In this document: positions 35,938-48,361 of the stretch, in pieces
Numbering within the stretch: the stretch's first letter is position 1
Layout: each line of letters opens with the position of its first letter
Assembly (NCBI GenBank): GCA_018398585.1
Contig: JAGTTD010000007.1
Span: 15,182,320 to 15,246,319 of the forward strand
Source of the DNA: Simmondsia chinensis
Lineage: Eukaryota > Streptophyta > Magnoliopsida > Caryophyllales > Simmondsiaceae
DNA length: 64,000 nucleotides
Reading direction: 5' to 3'
Notes under the pieces: generated by a model
The model's database searches: none
Seen by the model: only the letters and a program-made list of their open reading frames with translations
What the model was told of the DNA's origin: nothing
Program-made: the position numbers and the translations under genes

Positions 35938-37437
35938 TGTTGGCCCCAAGGCCACTTACATTGAAATTTTAATGATAACAATCATTAAATGGGTCATTAT
36001 GTTTGTATTGTTCTAATCTTGTTTGTAAGGAACTCATAAGAAAGTTAGGAAAAAATCAAGACTAATCATATTGATACCAAGTTTTCTAAGACGATGAATC
36101 AAGAGGAAAAGAGATCAAAGTTAAAGAGAAGATTCATCAAAAATGAAGAGAACGAGATCTGAGTCCAAGTGCTTTAAGTAATTTATTTTTCATTTTCTAG
36201 GACTTAGGATCGAAATATATTAATTGAGTCAAAATCTCAATATTGATATGTGATGCTCTAACAAAAATATTTTTGAAATTTAATTTCTAAATTTTATTTG
36301 AAAAATATTCTAGTCAAATTTAAGCCAATCTAGTTTGTTAATAAAAATATTTTTCAAGACTGGTATTATGAAAAGCGTGCACAAATCAGACAAGATCAAA
36401 CTTTAAATGGGTGATTTTTTAGCTTGATTGAATCAATCACTCTTTCAAATGTATGAGCAAGGAAATTAATTCAAAAAATTAAGGTAATATGGCAATCAAT
36501 AATTCAATCAATTTTGCTTAGCTAATATGGTAATCAATCAATCTAAATGGTCAAAAACGTTCAAATCCACCTTGGCATGCCGAGTGTCGACACATAGAAG
36601 GCATGTGTCGACACACATACATGCAGTAGGCCTCTCGAGTTGTTGTGTCTCGACACACAACCCAGAAAAGGCTCCAAACGGCTACTTTAGACCAGATTTC
36701 TTTCCTTATCTTTTTTCCAACATTTTGAACATCCCTTAGGCTCTTATTTTCCTATAAATAGAGCTTGAATGTTTTTGTTTAAATCATCCAATGCTCTGTA
36801 AGAATTCTTTGATAAAAGGCTCTTACTCTTTTGCCCTTTAACGGTTTGATTTTGAGCTTTGTTTAAATTTTTTTTTGAGTATTATTAGTTCTCTTTATTG
36901 TTTATCATTAAGCTTAATTGGTATATCCTTAGCTTGGGCTAAGCTCGATCTATTGTCGATTCACTGTTGAAAAAGTGAAGAGTCTCATTGCTTTAAGTAT
37001 TCTGTTGCTTTATTTCAATTATTTATTGTAAAGATTGGATCATGAGCCTACGGTTACAAAATGATTGGTTGTAAAGGTTGGGTCTTGAGCCTACGTACAA
37101 AAAAACTGGTTGTAAAGGTTGGATCATGAGCCTGGTTTTAAAAAGGATCATCAAGCTTAGTTAAAGGCTCAAGTGACGAAGAGTAGTCACTTGAAGAGTA
37201 GACTAGCTTCCAGTTTGGAAGTGGCGAAGAGTAGTCACTTGAGGACTAGACTAGCTTCCGGTTTAGAAGTGAACCATTATAAAAGTCTTTGTGCATTGTT
37301 TTATTCTTGCCTTTATCTTTTTCAATTCATATTCATTGTCTAGCTTTTAATTTAATTTTTGGTTCTTAAAGTTTAAATTTTCACTTATAATGAAAGAGCC
37401 TAATTCACCCCCTCTTAGGTTGCTCTTTGGGCCTTCA
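35938..37437 (+). repeat. 5' LTR of copia F
   Basis: 1,500 bp, TGTTGGCCCC...GGGCCTTCA. Contains copies of the palindrome TGTGTCGACACA near 36585-36660, a TATA-like 'cctataaatagagc' near 36752, and repeated 'ggttgtaaaggttgg(g/a)tc' phrases near 37067-37130. Confidence 0.88.
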
Positions 37438-37493
37438 ATTGGTATCAGAGCTAGTACTCTTTTTTTGGGGTCTGGCAACCTTAGAGTGATCCT

Positions 37494-39232
37494 ATGGAAA
37501 CAATCACTCTTATCTTGGTTAAGGGTCAATCAACCAACAAGCCTCCTCTTTTTGATGGGAAAAATTTCCCCTATTGGAAGCTTATAATGAGACTTTATAT
37601 TACATCCATTGATTTTGATTTATGGCGTATAATGAAAAATGGTGATTATGTATCTTCAAAGAGACAAGGTAAGAGAACTATTGAAAAAGAGAAAAATGAG
37701 CTTATGTAAGATGATAAAGAAAAACTTGTAAAAAATGCAAAAGCTTATTATCAACTATTGTGTCCTATTGCCCCAAATGTCTTTAAACATATGTCAGGTT
37801 GTCAATCGGTAAAAGATATTTGGGACAAGCTAGAGGTCACCTATGAAGGTACCAATCAAGTAAAGTCATCAAAATAAACATGTTAGTAAGATCCTACGAT
37901 CTTTTTAAAATGAAACCAGAGGAATCAATAAAAGAAATGTACATTAGATTTTCTGACATTACTAACAAACTTCAAGCTCTTGAAAAAATATATTCAAATG
38001 AAGAGCAAGTTAGTAAAATCCTTAGATGTCTTCCTATTTGAGGCCAAGGCAAGGTTACCGCTATTCGAGAAGCTCATAACCTCTCCACTTATAAACTCGG
38101 TCAACTAATTGGAAATCTCATGGCCCATGAGATTGACATGGAAGAATTTAAGGAAGGAAAAAAAAACAAAAGGAAAGACATAGCATTTAAATTATCTCTA
38201 AGTGACGAAAATGATAAAAGTGATGATGAGGTTGTTATGTTGGCCAGGTTTTACAAACCTCTTGAAAAGAAAAGGTTTATGAAAAATTTTAAAAAAAGGG
38301 TCATCTTCCTCTAAAGATGAACCAACTTGCTATGAGTGTGGAGAAATTGGACATCTTGGGAGGGATTGTCCCGAACAAAAAAAATAAGAAGTCCATCAAC
38401 AAATTCAAAAAGAAGGACAAAAAGGAAGATCGGAAGAAAGCATTTGCTTCTTGGGGAGATAGCGATGATGATTCCGATGAAGAAAGTGAAGACGAAGTAG
38501 CCAACTTTTGTCTCATGGCCATTAACAATGATAGCATTGAAGAAGATGAGGTAACCGAACTATCTTATGATGAACTTGTTGTTGGTTTTCATGATCTGTA
38601 TGAGAAATATAAAAATTGAAAAAACAACACAATGATTTCATAAAAGGTCTTGAAAAGACGTGTTTAGAAAAAGATTTAAAACAACATTTATCACTTGGAC
38701 TTGAAAATGAATCACTAAAGGAAAAAGAATGAATCGTTAAATGATGAAATCATAAAACTAAACAATGAAAAACAGTCATTGGAAGAAACACTCTATATTT
38801 TAAAGGAAAATAAAAAAGGAAAATCTAAGGAAGGTGAATCACTCTTGAAGGAGAATGAGTCTTTAAAATAAAAAGTGGAAAAACTTTCAAAAATCTCAAA
38901 ACAAATTTTTCAAAGGGCAAGAAACACTAGACAAAATTCTCTCATCTCAAAAATCGGCCTATAACAAGAAGGAATTGGTTATAATGAAAATGTTCAAAAG
39001 AAAAAATTGAATGTTCTTTTTGTTAAAGCCTCTTCACCTCCAGCAAACTCTATAAGATGCAAGTATTGTGGTGACCATGGGCATATCGTGTACCAACGTC
39101 CTTTCAAAAGGAATTTGAAAAAGACAAATATGGTTTGGGTCCCAAAAGGATCTCGGCCACCTAATGTAAAGGCTAACAATAAAGGACCCAAAAAAGTTTG
39201 GTACCTAAAAGCCGATGAATTGTGAAAGTGGT
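37494..39232 (+). pseudogene. copia F gag remnant
   Basis: Starts with an ATG at 37494 and reads 'PPLFDGKNFPYWK', the conserved gag (UBN2-type) motif. A zinc knuckle CYECGEIGHLGRDC lies at 38328-38369, in a frame shifted from the neighbouring ORF. Acidic and Lys-rich coiled-coil sequence follows, then a second knuckle-like CKYCGDHGH near 39058 whose last Cys is replaced by Arg. In-frame stops and frameshifts interrupt it. Confidence 0.8.
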
Positions 39233-42200
39233 ATTTGGATAGTGGTTGCTCAAGACACATGACAAGAAATAAATCTAAGTTCACTTCACTAATGCCAAGA
39301 AAAGAAAATGTCACTTTCGGCAACAACAAGAAAGGAAAAATAATCGGTATTGGTAACGTTGCTTCTGACTCTTTTCTTTGCATTGAAGATGTCTTACTTG
39401 TTGAAGGTCTTTAGCATAATCTTTTAAGCATTAGTTAATTATGTGATAAAGGCTATTGTGTAAACTTTGAATGATCTAGATACATAGTTAAACATGCTAA
39501 AAAAAATGATATCTTGCTTGTTGGTCTGCGATATGAAAATGTCTATATGATTGATCTTAATTGTGTAGATTCATTAAAGTGTTTTTGTGTCTTGGATAAA
39601 AATATCCTTGGATTTGGCATAAAAGATTTAAACATGCTAGTATGGACTTTATTTCAAAACTTTGACAAAATGATCCTGTTAGAAAATTACCAAAGCTAAA
39701 AGTTAAAAAATATCATATTTGTAATGCATGTCAATATGGCAAACAAACTAGATCTTCATTCAAACCTAAGAATGTAGTTTCAATATCAAGACATCTTGAA
39801 CTCTTACATATAGACTTGGTTGGTCCTACTTGTCATTTAAGCTTTGGTGGAAAGCAATATGGACTTGTAATTTTTGATAATTACTCCCCTTTTACTTGGT
39901 GCCTATTCCTTTCTCATAAGAGTGAAGCGTTTGATAAATTTGAAAAGTTTTGCAAAATGGTGCAAAATGAAAACAATTTGAAAATTATTTCAGTAAGAAG
40001 TGATCATTAAAGGGATTTTGAAATGATGACTTTAAGAATCATTGTCATTACTTTGGAATTGACCATAATTTTTCAGCACCTAGAACTCCTCAACAAAATG
40101 GAGTGGTTGAAAGGAAAAAATAGAACTTGAAGAGATGGCAAGAACCATGCTTTGTGAAAATAATTTGCCAAAATCATTTTGGGCCGAAGCTGTTAACACC
40201 ACTTGCTACATCTTAAATCGAGCTTTAGTCAAGCCAATTTTGAAGTAAACAACCTATGAACTTTATAAATGTAGAAAACCAAACATTGCACATTTTAAAC
40301 CTTTTGGATGCAAATGCTTCATTTGCAATAATGGTGAAACAAATTTTGGTAAATTGATCCACGAGTTAATGAAGGTATTTTGATTGGATATTTCCTAACT
40401 GGCAAAGCATATAGAGTCTATAATAAAAAGACAAAGGTTATAGAAGAGGTTATACATGTGGTTTTTGATGAAACTAATGTCTTATCCTGTAGAATTCTTT
40501 GTGATGATGACTATATAGTTATCAAACCAATAAACATCACATCCTCATTCGAGGAGCAAGAAATGGATAAACTCAAAGCTCCAATGGTTGATCTGAAAGG
40601 AAATAACCAAAATGTAGAATCCAAAGATGAAGACTTGCCACGAGATTGGAAATTCTTGAAGGATCACCCAACAAGTCAAATCATTGGTGATCCCTCCCAA
40701 GGTGTAAGAACACGCCATGCATTGGCCGAATATTGCCATCTAGCAGCATTAATCTTTCTTGAAGAGCCTAAGAACATAGAAGAAGCTCTAAATAGATCAT
40801 GGCAATGGAAAAAGAGCTAAATTAATTCAAGAGGAATCATGTGTGGAAAATTGTGGATAGACCTCTAGATCATCAAGTCATCGGTACCAAGTGGGCCTAC
40901 CACAATAAGAAAGATGAAGAAGATAATATGGTAAGAAACAAGGCAAGGTTAGTAGCTAAGGGCTACAACCAAGAGGAAGGAATAGACATGAGGAAACAGT
41001 TGCTTTCGTTGCTAAATTAGAAGCTATTAGACTCTTATGTGCATTTGCTTCATTTAAAAATTTTAAACTTTTTCAAATGGATGTAAAAGTGCATTTTTAG
41101 ATGGTTTTATTGAAGAAAATGTTTTTGTTGAACCACCACTTGGATTTGAGGATGAAAAATTTTCCAACCATGTTTTAAAAAGGCTCTCTATGGATTGAAA
41201 TAAGCTCCTAGAGCTTAGTATGAGAGATTGAGTTCTTTTTTAATACAAACTGGATTTTCAAGAGAAAAGGCTAACACCACACTTTTTATTAAACACTTTA
41301 GAAATGACATTCTCATTGTGCAAATTTATGTTGATGATATAGTGTTTGGTACTACTAATTCATCTCTTTGTGAAGAATTTGCAAATCTTATGAGTAGAAA
41401 ATTCAAAATGAGTATGATGGGGGAACTCAACTACTTTCTTGAATTGCAAATCAAGCAAGGCAAGGAAGGAATTTTCGTTAACCAAGCCAAGTACATTAAG
41501 AAAATTCGTAAGAAATTTGGTATGAAAAATTCCAAGGCAATCCCAACCCCAATGAGCTTAACTCTTAAGCTAGATATGGATAAAAATTGTAAAAAGGTGG
41601 ATCAAAAGCGATATAGAGGTATGATCGTATCTCTTCTTTATCTTATAGCTAGTAGGCCTAATATATTGTTTAGTGGATGCTTATGTGCTAAATTTCAAGC
41701 ATATCCTAAGGAATCTCATTTATGTGCCGTGAAAAGAATATTTTGTTACCTAGTTGGTACTCCTACTCTAGGCTTATGTTACCCTAAATAGGATTTCTGT
41801 GATCTAGTTGGATATAGTGATGTGAATTTTTCCAGATATAAAGTAGACTGGAGAACGACTAGTGGCACTTGTCAATTTCTTGGTCGCTCTTTGGTGTCAT
41901 GGTTTTGCAAAAAGAAAAATTTCTTTGCTTTATCCATCGCCGAGGCTGAATATATTGCGTGTGGAAGTTGTTGTGCTCAAATGCTATGGTTAATGCATCA
42001 ATTAAATGACTATGGCATTCATATTGGCCATGCTCCCATAGATGTGCTATAACACTAGTGCTATATGCTTAACTAAAAACCCGGCTTAACATTTAAGAAC
42101 AAAGCATATCGAGGTTAGACATCACTTCATTTGTGATCATGTGCTTAAAGGGAATGTCATTGTGAAATTTATCCCCACAAACGATCAATTAGAGGACATT

Positions 42201-42300
42201 TTTACTAAACCTTTAGGTGAAGAAGTCTTTTGTGATATTAGAACTAAAATTCGCATGTGCAATTTGACTAGTTGACTTCGATTGCTTGCATTTAACATTG
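39233..42300 (+). pseudogene. copia F pol remnant (protease, integrase, RT, RNase H)
   Basis: The protease motif 'WYLDSGCSRHM' lies near 39230. The integrase core segment 'GGKQYGLVIFDNYSPFTW' is near 39850. RT has the catalytic 'VQIYVDDIVFG' near 41320 and 'MGELNYFLELQIKQ' after it. RNase H has 'YSDVNFS' and 'SIAEAEYIA' (41814-42000). The order is Ty1/copia. A stop separates RT from RNase H (41789) and many others occur upstream, so it is defective, though the RT-RNase H part is well preserved. Confidence 0.88.
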
Positions 42301-43483
42301 AGTTTTAACAACATGAAAGAGCTAAATGGACCAACTATTCTTATCCAACTTATAGATATAGGAACTTGGATTATTTTTGGGGGAAAAAAAAAAAAAATCA
42401 CGCAACAGAAAACTAGAGTTGTGCTCTGTCCTGTGTGTGTCGACATACAGACTTGTAGTGAGTGACATTGCTTTGCTGTGTGTCGACACACAGAGTACGT
42501 GTGTCAACACACAGGTGTCTTCATGGGGCGATAGTGCAGATCCCTTCTTTAACTTTTCTTCCCCACTTTCTCGACTTCTTCATCACTTTTCTCACCTTCA
42601 CTCACTCTTTCACAAACTCTAACCCTCTTTCACAAACAACTCTCAAATCTCTTCATTTTCTCTCAAATTTCTTTCAATTTTTTATTAGAAATCACGGTTC
42701 TATAAACATTTTAACCTCAAAACCATAGAATTTTGTCAAAATTTCATCTTCTTCACAAAACCCCTAACAAAATACCAAAGCAACCAAGATTTTCTCAAAT
42801 TTGTTTGTTTTTCTTCACTTTTTTTTTTCTAAGTCAAAATTCATCTATTTGTGCTAACATTTCATTCTATTTAATAAGTTTTAAGCAAATGTCAAAATTT
42901 CATCTTTTTATATGAAACCTAACCCCAACTCCTTAGTTTTTTTTTTCTTTCAAAAAATTTGGAGCTACATTTTTCATTTGTTGTACAACATTTTACTTGA
43001 AATGAATGAAATGTTATAATTAGTTGAAAATGTGTATCATTTATTTGTGTTTATGTATGCTCTTATTGCTTTTAATAAGGGGAATTGCCACTTTCTCTTT
43101 CCCTTATCTTGTGCTTTTTGTTGATAATAGAGGGGGAGAAAAATTGGTGTATATCTGATTCATGTTTAGTTGTTTAATGTTATAAAAATAATTCTAGGTG
43201 TAAGTTATTGAACATCTAACTCCTAGAATGCATCACATAATATGAAGTTTGTTTGATTGAGAAATGTTAAAAACGATGTTGATGTTAAACTATTGAATCT
43301 ATGATTCTTACAATGCATCAAGATAGGGAGAGACAATTGAGGTTGAACTTTTAACGTGTTGACTTGAATCAAAGTGAGAATTTATATGATTTGAGTAAAT
43401 ATTTTTATGGTGAATTTTATACTTCAACTTTTATTTTTTCTGAGAAAGCATCAAATGTTTATCATCAACGAAAAGGGGGAGAT
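42301..43483 (+). other. non-coding spacer of copia F before the 3' LTR
   Basis: About 1.2 kb without a recognisable domain between RNase H and the polypurine tract. SIRE-type elements often carry an envelope-like ORF here; none is supported. Copies of TGTGTCGACA(C)A-type palindromes cluster at 42435-42520, and the rest is T-rich with 'tttctt' and 'caaaaccc' phrases. Confidence 0.5.
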
Positions 43484-44982
43484 TGTTAGCTCGAAAGGCC
43501 ACTTACATTGAAAGTTCGACGATGACAATCATTTAGTGAGTCATTATGTTTAAATTATTCTAATCTTATTTGCAAGGGACTCATAAGAAAGTTAGGAAAA
43601 ATCAAAGCTAATCATGTTGATACCAAGCTTTCTAAGACGATGAATCAAGAAGAAAAGAGATCAAAGTTGAAGAAAAGATTCATCCAAAATGAAGAGAACG
43701 AGATTTGAGTCCAAGTGCTTTAAGTCATTTTTTTAGGACTTTGGATCGGGATATATTAATTGAGCCAAAGTCTCAATATTGATATGTGATGCTCTAACAA
43801 AAATATTTTTGAAATATTTTTAAAATTTAATTTCCAATTTTTTTTTGAAAAGTATTCAAGTCAAATTCAAACCAATCTAGTTTGTCTACATAAATATTCA
43901 AGCTCAAATCAAACAAGATCAAATTATAAATGGGTAATTTTTTAGGTTGATTTAATCAATCACTCTTTCAAATGTATGAGCAAGGAAATTAATTCAAAAA
44001 ATTAAGGTAATATGGAAACCAATCAATTAATCAATTTTTCTTAGCTAATATAATAATCAATCAATCAATCAAGCTAAATGGTCAAAAAAGTTCAAATCCA
44101 CCGAGGCATGCTGAGTGTCGACACACAGAAGGCATGTGTCCATACACAGATATGCAGTAGCCCTTTGGAGCTGTTGTGTCGACAAATGGAGGTTGTATGT
44201 CAACTAACAGGCCTATGTGTCGACACAAAAACTCTATATGTCAACTTATAGACAAGAAAAGGCTCCAAATGGTACTTTTGACTTGATTTCTTTCCTAATC
44301 TTTTTTCTAACATTTTGAACGTCCCCTAGGCTCTTAGTTGCCTATAAATAGGGCTTGAATGCTTTGATTTAAATCATCCAACACTCTCGAAGCATTTTTT
44401 GATAAAAAGGCTCTTGCGCTTTAACGGTTTGATTTCGAGTTTCGTTTGAAGGTTTTTTTTTTTTTTTTTTGAGCATCACTAGTTCTTTTTATTATTGATG
44501 ATTGAGCTTAATTGTCATATCTTTGGCTTTGGATAAACTTGATCTATTGTCAATTCACTCTTAAAAGAGTGAAGAGTCTCATTGCTTTAATTCATCCATT
44601 GTTTTGTTTCTATTATTTATTGCAAAGTTTGGATCTTAAGCTTACGGTTACAAAAGGATCGGTTATAAATGTTAGGTCCTAACACTACGTACAAAAAGAT
44701 CGGTTGTAAAGGCTGGATCTTGAGCCTGGTTTTAAAAAAGATCATCAAGCTTAGTTAAAGGCTCAAGTGACAAAGAGTAGTTACTTGAGGAGTGGATCGG
44801 CTTCCGGTTTGGAAGTGAACCACTCTAAAAATCTTTGTACATCGTTTTATTCTTGCCTTTATCTTTTTCATTTCATATTCATTGTCTAACTTTCAATTTA
44901 ATTTTTGGTTCTTAAATTTTAATTTTTCACTTATAATGAAAGAACCTAATTCATCCCCTTAAGGTTGCTCATTAGGCCTTCA
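43484..44982 (+). repeat. 3' LTR of copia F
   Basis: 1,499 bp, TGTTAGCTCG...AGGCCTTCA, partner of 35938-37437 and visibly diverged from it. The TGTGTCGACACA cluster recurs near 44113-44235, partly decayed (for example 'tgtgtccatacacag'). Confidence 0.88.
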
Positions 44983-45634
44983 CTTGCGAATCAACTAAGG
45001 GGACGCCTGTATCTCGTAAGAGACTATGGATTTCATATTAAACACCTGATCCCTACCACACTTCATGTCGTTATCCAATGTACGTATGACTTTGGTCGCA
45101 TCTAGTAACCTAACTTTTATTACACCAAGATAACTAACACTCATGCACAGGTCCAGATATCCTCAAGATTTAAAGTCATCGATCAAACAGTACATTATGA
45201 ATCACTCATTTCCGATAGTAGTCCAGATACAAGTAATTCACGTGGTCCAATTCTATGTATCAATCTCATTGCGTATAACAATATAACACTTTTGGATCAT
45301 CATTCACATAACTAAGACAGGTAATCTAAAGTGTCACATTATAGCCCTCGCAAATAAGTAGTCCAAACTTGTCACTGACTACCGGTCTTCAAATGACATG
45401 TCATTCCGTTTGTTTTAAGCCTATCTCTGGCGCAATCCCATTACCCACTTAAACGAAACATTGAAACGCTATTCAAGGACTACACCCATCTCATGGATGT
45501 TACATAAAAGAAAATCACATGCATAATGAACTCACAAATACAATAGTAATGAATATGAAAATAACTGAATTTTATTCTATAACATAAAATATTTACAAAA
45601 ATTAGATTTTCAGGACACTGTTCCTGACAGAGCG

Positions 45635-47870
45635 GGTATCATTAGATCCGCATCTCGCCAGGTGATGAATGGAAGATTGCGTTCAAGACATGGGAAGGGT
45701 TGTATGAATGGCTTGTCATTCCATTCGGGTTGTCTAATGCGTGAAGTACATTCATGCAGTTCATGAATCAGGTTCTACATCCGTTTATTAGGATATTTGT
45801 TGTGTCTACTTTGACAATATCTTAATCTGCAGTCAGAACTGAGTTGAGCACTTGGAGCATCTCAAAGAAGTACTCTGCACCTTGAGGAAGTAGCATTTAT
45901 TCAATGCTTTAAAGAAGTGCAAATTCATGAAGGACCACGTGACATTCCTTGGGTTCGTTATGTCCAAGGATGGCATAGCAGCCGATGAGGGCAAGATTGA
46001 GGCGATTTGAGATTGGCCACAGTTGAAGACGATAAGTGAGGTACGAAGCTTCGATGGTTTAGCTTCTTTTTATTAGAGGTTTGTACCAAGTCTCAGCTCT
46101 ATTGTGGCGCCAATCTCGGAGTGTATGAAGGGGAGTTCCTTTGCTTGGACTTTGGTAGTAGCTGACGCCTTCAAAGGAGTAAAGAGGAGGTTAACCAAGG
46201 CACTAGTATTAGCCTTACTAGATTTTCAGAGGACTTTCGAGTTTCACACCGACACCTCCAAGATTGGCATTGGCATAGTACTTAGTCAGGAGAGGCATCC
46301 TATTGCGCATTTAATGGGGAAGTTGATGGGAGTAAGTTGAACTCTTCAACTTATGACGTCGAGTTCTATGCAGTGGTGAGAGTGTTGAGGCATTGGATGT
46401 CATACCTAGCCAACAAGGAGTTCGTGCTATATTAAGATGATGTTGCGCTAAAGTACATTAATAGCCAAGAAAAGCTCTCTGACCGACATGCAAAGTAGGT
46501 GAGTTATCTCCAACTCTTTCACTTCATGATCAAGCATAAGCCTGGCACAATGAACAAAGTTGCCGACGCCTTGAGTGGGAAAACATTGATAGTGACGAGT
46601 AGCTGCACTTTGGTACTCAGGTTTGACAAATTGGCGAAACAGTACAAAGATGACCTCGCCTTCGGGGGGCTTTCTAGGGAAGCTCAAACCGGGTTAGCAC
46701 CAGGCTATTCAATTCATGTCGGATTCCTGTTCAAGGGAAATCAATTATGCATTCCTGATTCAAGTTTATGCCTTCAGTTTATTCAAGAAAAGCACAATGA
46801 AGGACACATGGGAAGCAATAAGACGCTAAAGCTAGTGAGCGCCACATATAATTGGCCTTCGATGCAAAAGGAAATTAAGCGATTTGCCCGGAGGTGCCAC
46901 ATATGCCAAATATCAAAGGGTGGAATGTCTAATGTGGGTTTGTATTTGCCATTACTGATTCCAAGTGAACCTTGGGTGGATATAAGTATGGACTTTGTGC
47001 TGAGGTTAGCGAGGATGCGGGGAGGCATTGATTTGATCTTCATTGTTGTAGATCGATTTTCAAATGTAGCGCATTTCATAGGCTGCAAGAAAGTTGATAA
47101 TGTTGTACATGTGGCTTAATTGTACTTCTGAGTAGTTTACGAACTTCATGGATTACCGACTAGCATTGTCTCAGATAGGGATGCGCTGTTTGTAAACTAC
47201 TTCTAGAAGACACTATGGAAGATGCTGAACACCTTTCTAGCCTTTAGCACTGTACATCACCCTCAGATAGATGGGAAACCCAAGGTGACAAATAGATCAT
47301 TGGGCAACTTACTCTGATGTCTTGCAGCTGAGAACATCAATGGGTGGGATCAGAAGCTGTATCAAGCCGAATTCATGTGCAATAGTTCGGTTAATAGAAG
47401 CACAGGCTTCCCGCCATTCAAAGTCATTTATGGCTTTGATCCCCATTCTCTGATAGAAATGGCTCCTGTACCCGATCTAACTCGTCATCATGCCAAGGTA
47501 GAGGATTTCATCTCCAACCTCCAGGAGATCCACGAGCAGACTCGAGCATGTCTACTAGAGGCTAGCACTAGGTAAAAATTGGTGAGTGATAAGCTACATA
47601 GAGTAGTTCAGCTACAGATTGGTGATCAGGTATGGGAAATTCTGACTAGAGAGAGCTTCCCGACGTGGGAATATAACAAGTTGACGGCACGGAAGATTGA
47701 ACCTTTGCGTATTATTGTGAAAGTCAATGACAACACCCGCCACCTACAATTGTTGGATAGAATGCGAACTTTATATGTCATTAATGTCAAGCACCTCGTC
47801 CCATAGTTTGGTGATAACATGACAGAAGATCAATTGGCGAATTCAAGGGCGAATTCTCTCCAACCTAGAG
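45635..47870 (+). pseudogene. gypsy A pol remnant, second half
   Basis: Continues RT from the break at 27592 with GYH and then '[20 protein letters not shown]'-type sequence. RNase H is at 46104-46340 ('FEFHTDTSKIGIGIVLSQ'). Integrase has a zinc-binding segment ('KHNEGHMG', 'CHICQ', 46780-46910) and the core segment 'WVDISMDFVLRL' near 46975. The C-terminal segment 47579-47806 ends 'INVKHLVP'. Stops and frame shifts interrupt it. Confidence 0.85.
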
Positions 47871-47874
47871 AGGA

Positions 47875-48356
47875 TGATGCAACCTCGCCATCTTACTTGG
47901 CGGGTAGATTGGCAGGTGACTCTTAGCGAGTTGCACGAGATGGCGAGAATGGAGGCGTGATGCAGTAGGGGCTGGAAGGATTTAGAGTTTCACAATTAGG
48001 AAAGATTAGATTAACTAGTCAATTTAATTATTTGTCCTTGTATTTTAGTCTTTGTTTTAGGGATGGTCACACGAATAGCTAAATTATGCACACGGATAGC
48101 CAATATCCACCGTTGATCTTATATTAGGAGTTTGAGTCTAGTTAGGAAAGCTCCTCTATTTAAGGAAGAGGAAGCCTAAATTTTATTCATTCAATTTAGA
48201 TTATTTCAACACTTTTATTAGTTCTTTCTTATTCTTAGGTTGTGAGAATTTAGCGTAGATTATTTCCATTTGTTCTCTTAATTGTTTTAGAAATAAGAAA
48301 CTAAAGGAAGGCCGTGAACCTTCTGTTCCCCTAAATTTCCATATCGCACTGCATCG
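47875..48356 (+). repeat. 3' LTR of gypsy A
   Basis: 482 bp, TGATGCAACC...TGCATCG; the last base has mutated from A. A purine tract 'ctagagagga' precedes it. Matches 24976-25458 with scattered changes. Confidence 0.9.
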
Positions 48357-48361
48357 CCTCT

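Larger units (their letters stand above)
35938..44982 (+). mobile_element. copia retrotransposon F (SIRE/Maximus-like) inside the LTR of E
   Basis: LTRs 35938-37437 and 43484-44982, a primer-binding site 'tggtatcagagct' at about 37441, and a polypurine tract 'aaaagggggaga' just before 43484. Coding remnants run from 37494 to 42300 in copia order. The 9.0-kb size, 1.5-kb LTRs, gag motif and long spacer between pol and 3' LTR fit the SIRE/Maximus lineage, which is an inference. A 5-bp target repeat is not clean. Confidence 0.88.
27593..45629 (-). mobile_element. copia retrotransposon E, inserted in RT of A
   Basis: Target repeats GAGCG at 27588-27592 and 45630-45634. LTRs are 27593-29435 and 34764-45629, the latter interrupted by element F. 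The primer-binding site appears as 'gctctaatacca' at about 34750-34761, and the polypurine tract as plus-strand 'aatttcccctgg' at 29436-29447. Domain order on the minus strand is gag, protease, integrase, RT, RNase H, which is Ty1/copia order. Subtracting F gives an element of about 9.0 kb with LTRs of about 1.8 kb. Confidence 0.9.
34764..45629 (-). repeat. 5' LTR of copia E, interrupted by F
   Basis: Parts 34764-35937 and 44983-45629, together about 1.82 kb, align in order with 27593-29435. The break falls where the intact LTR reads 'ttcaaacacttgcgaatc' (about 28785). The left part ends in 'ttcaaataatttt' and the right part resumes with 'cttgcgaatcaactaagg'. Confidence 0.85.
24976..48356 (+). 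mobile_element. gypsy retrotransposon A, inserted in B and split by E
   Basis: Target repeats CCTCT at 24971-24975 and 48357-48361. LTRs 24976-25458 and 47875-48356 with ends TGATG(T/C)A...TGCATC(A/G). A primer-binding site 'tggtagtagagc' starts at 25461. Gag and protease remnants lie at 25480-27200, RT runs from 27230 to 27592, and the rest of RT, RNase H and integrase is at 45635-47806 after insertion E. Removing A restores the reading frame of element B. Several stops and frameshifts make the copy defective. Confidence 0.9.

Noticed and set aside
42301..43483. envelope-like ORF of copia F
   Set aside because: Only short, T-rich, low-complexity frames are present, with no membrane-protein pattern.
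35938..44982. 5-bp target repeat for element F
   Set aside because: The bases before the 5' LTR (ttttt) and after the 3' LTR (cttgc) do not match; insertion is supported by the interrupted E LTR only.
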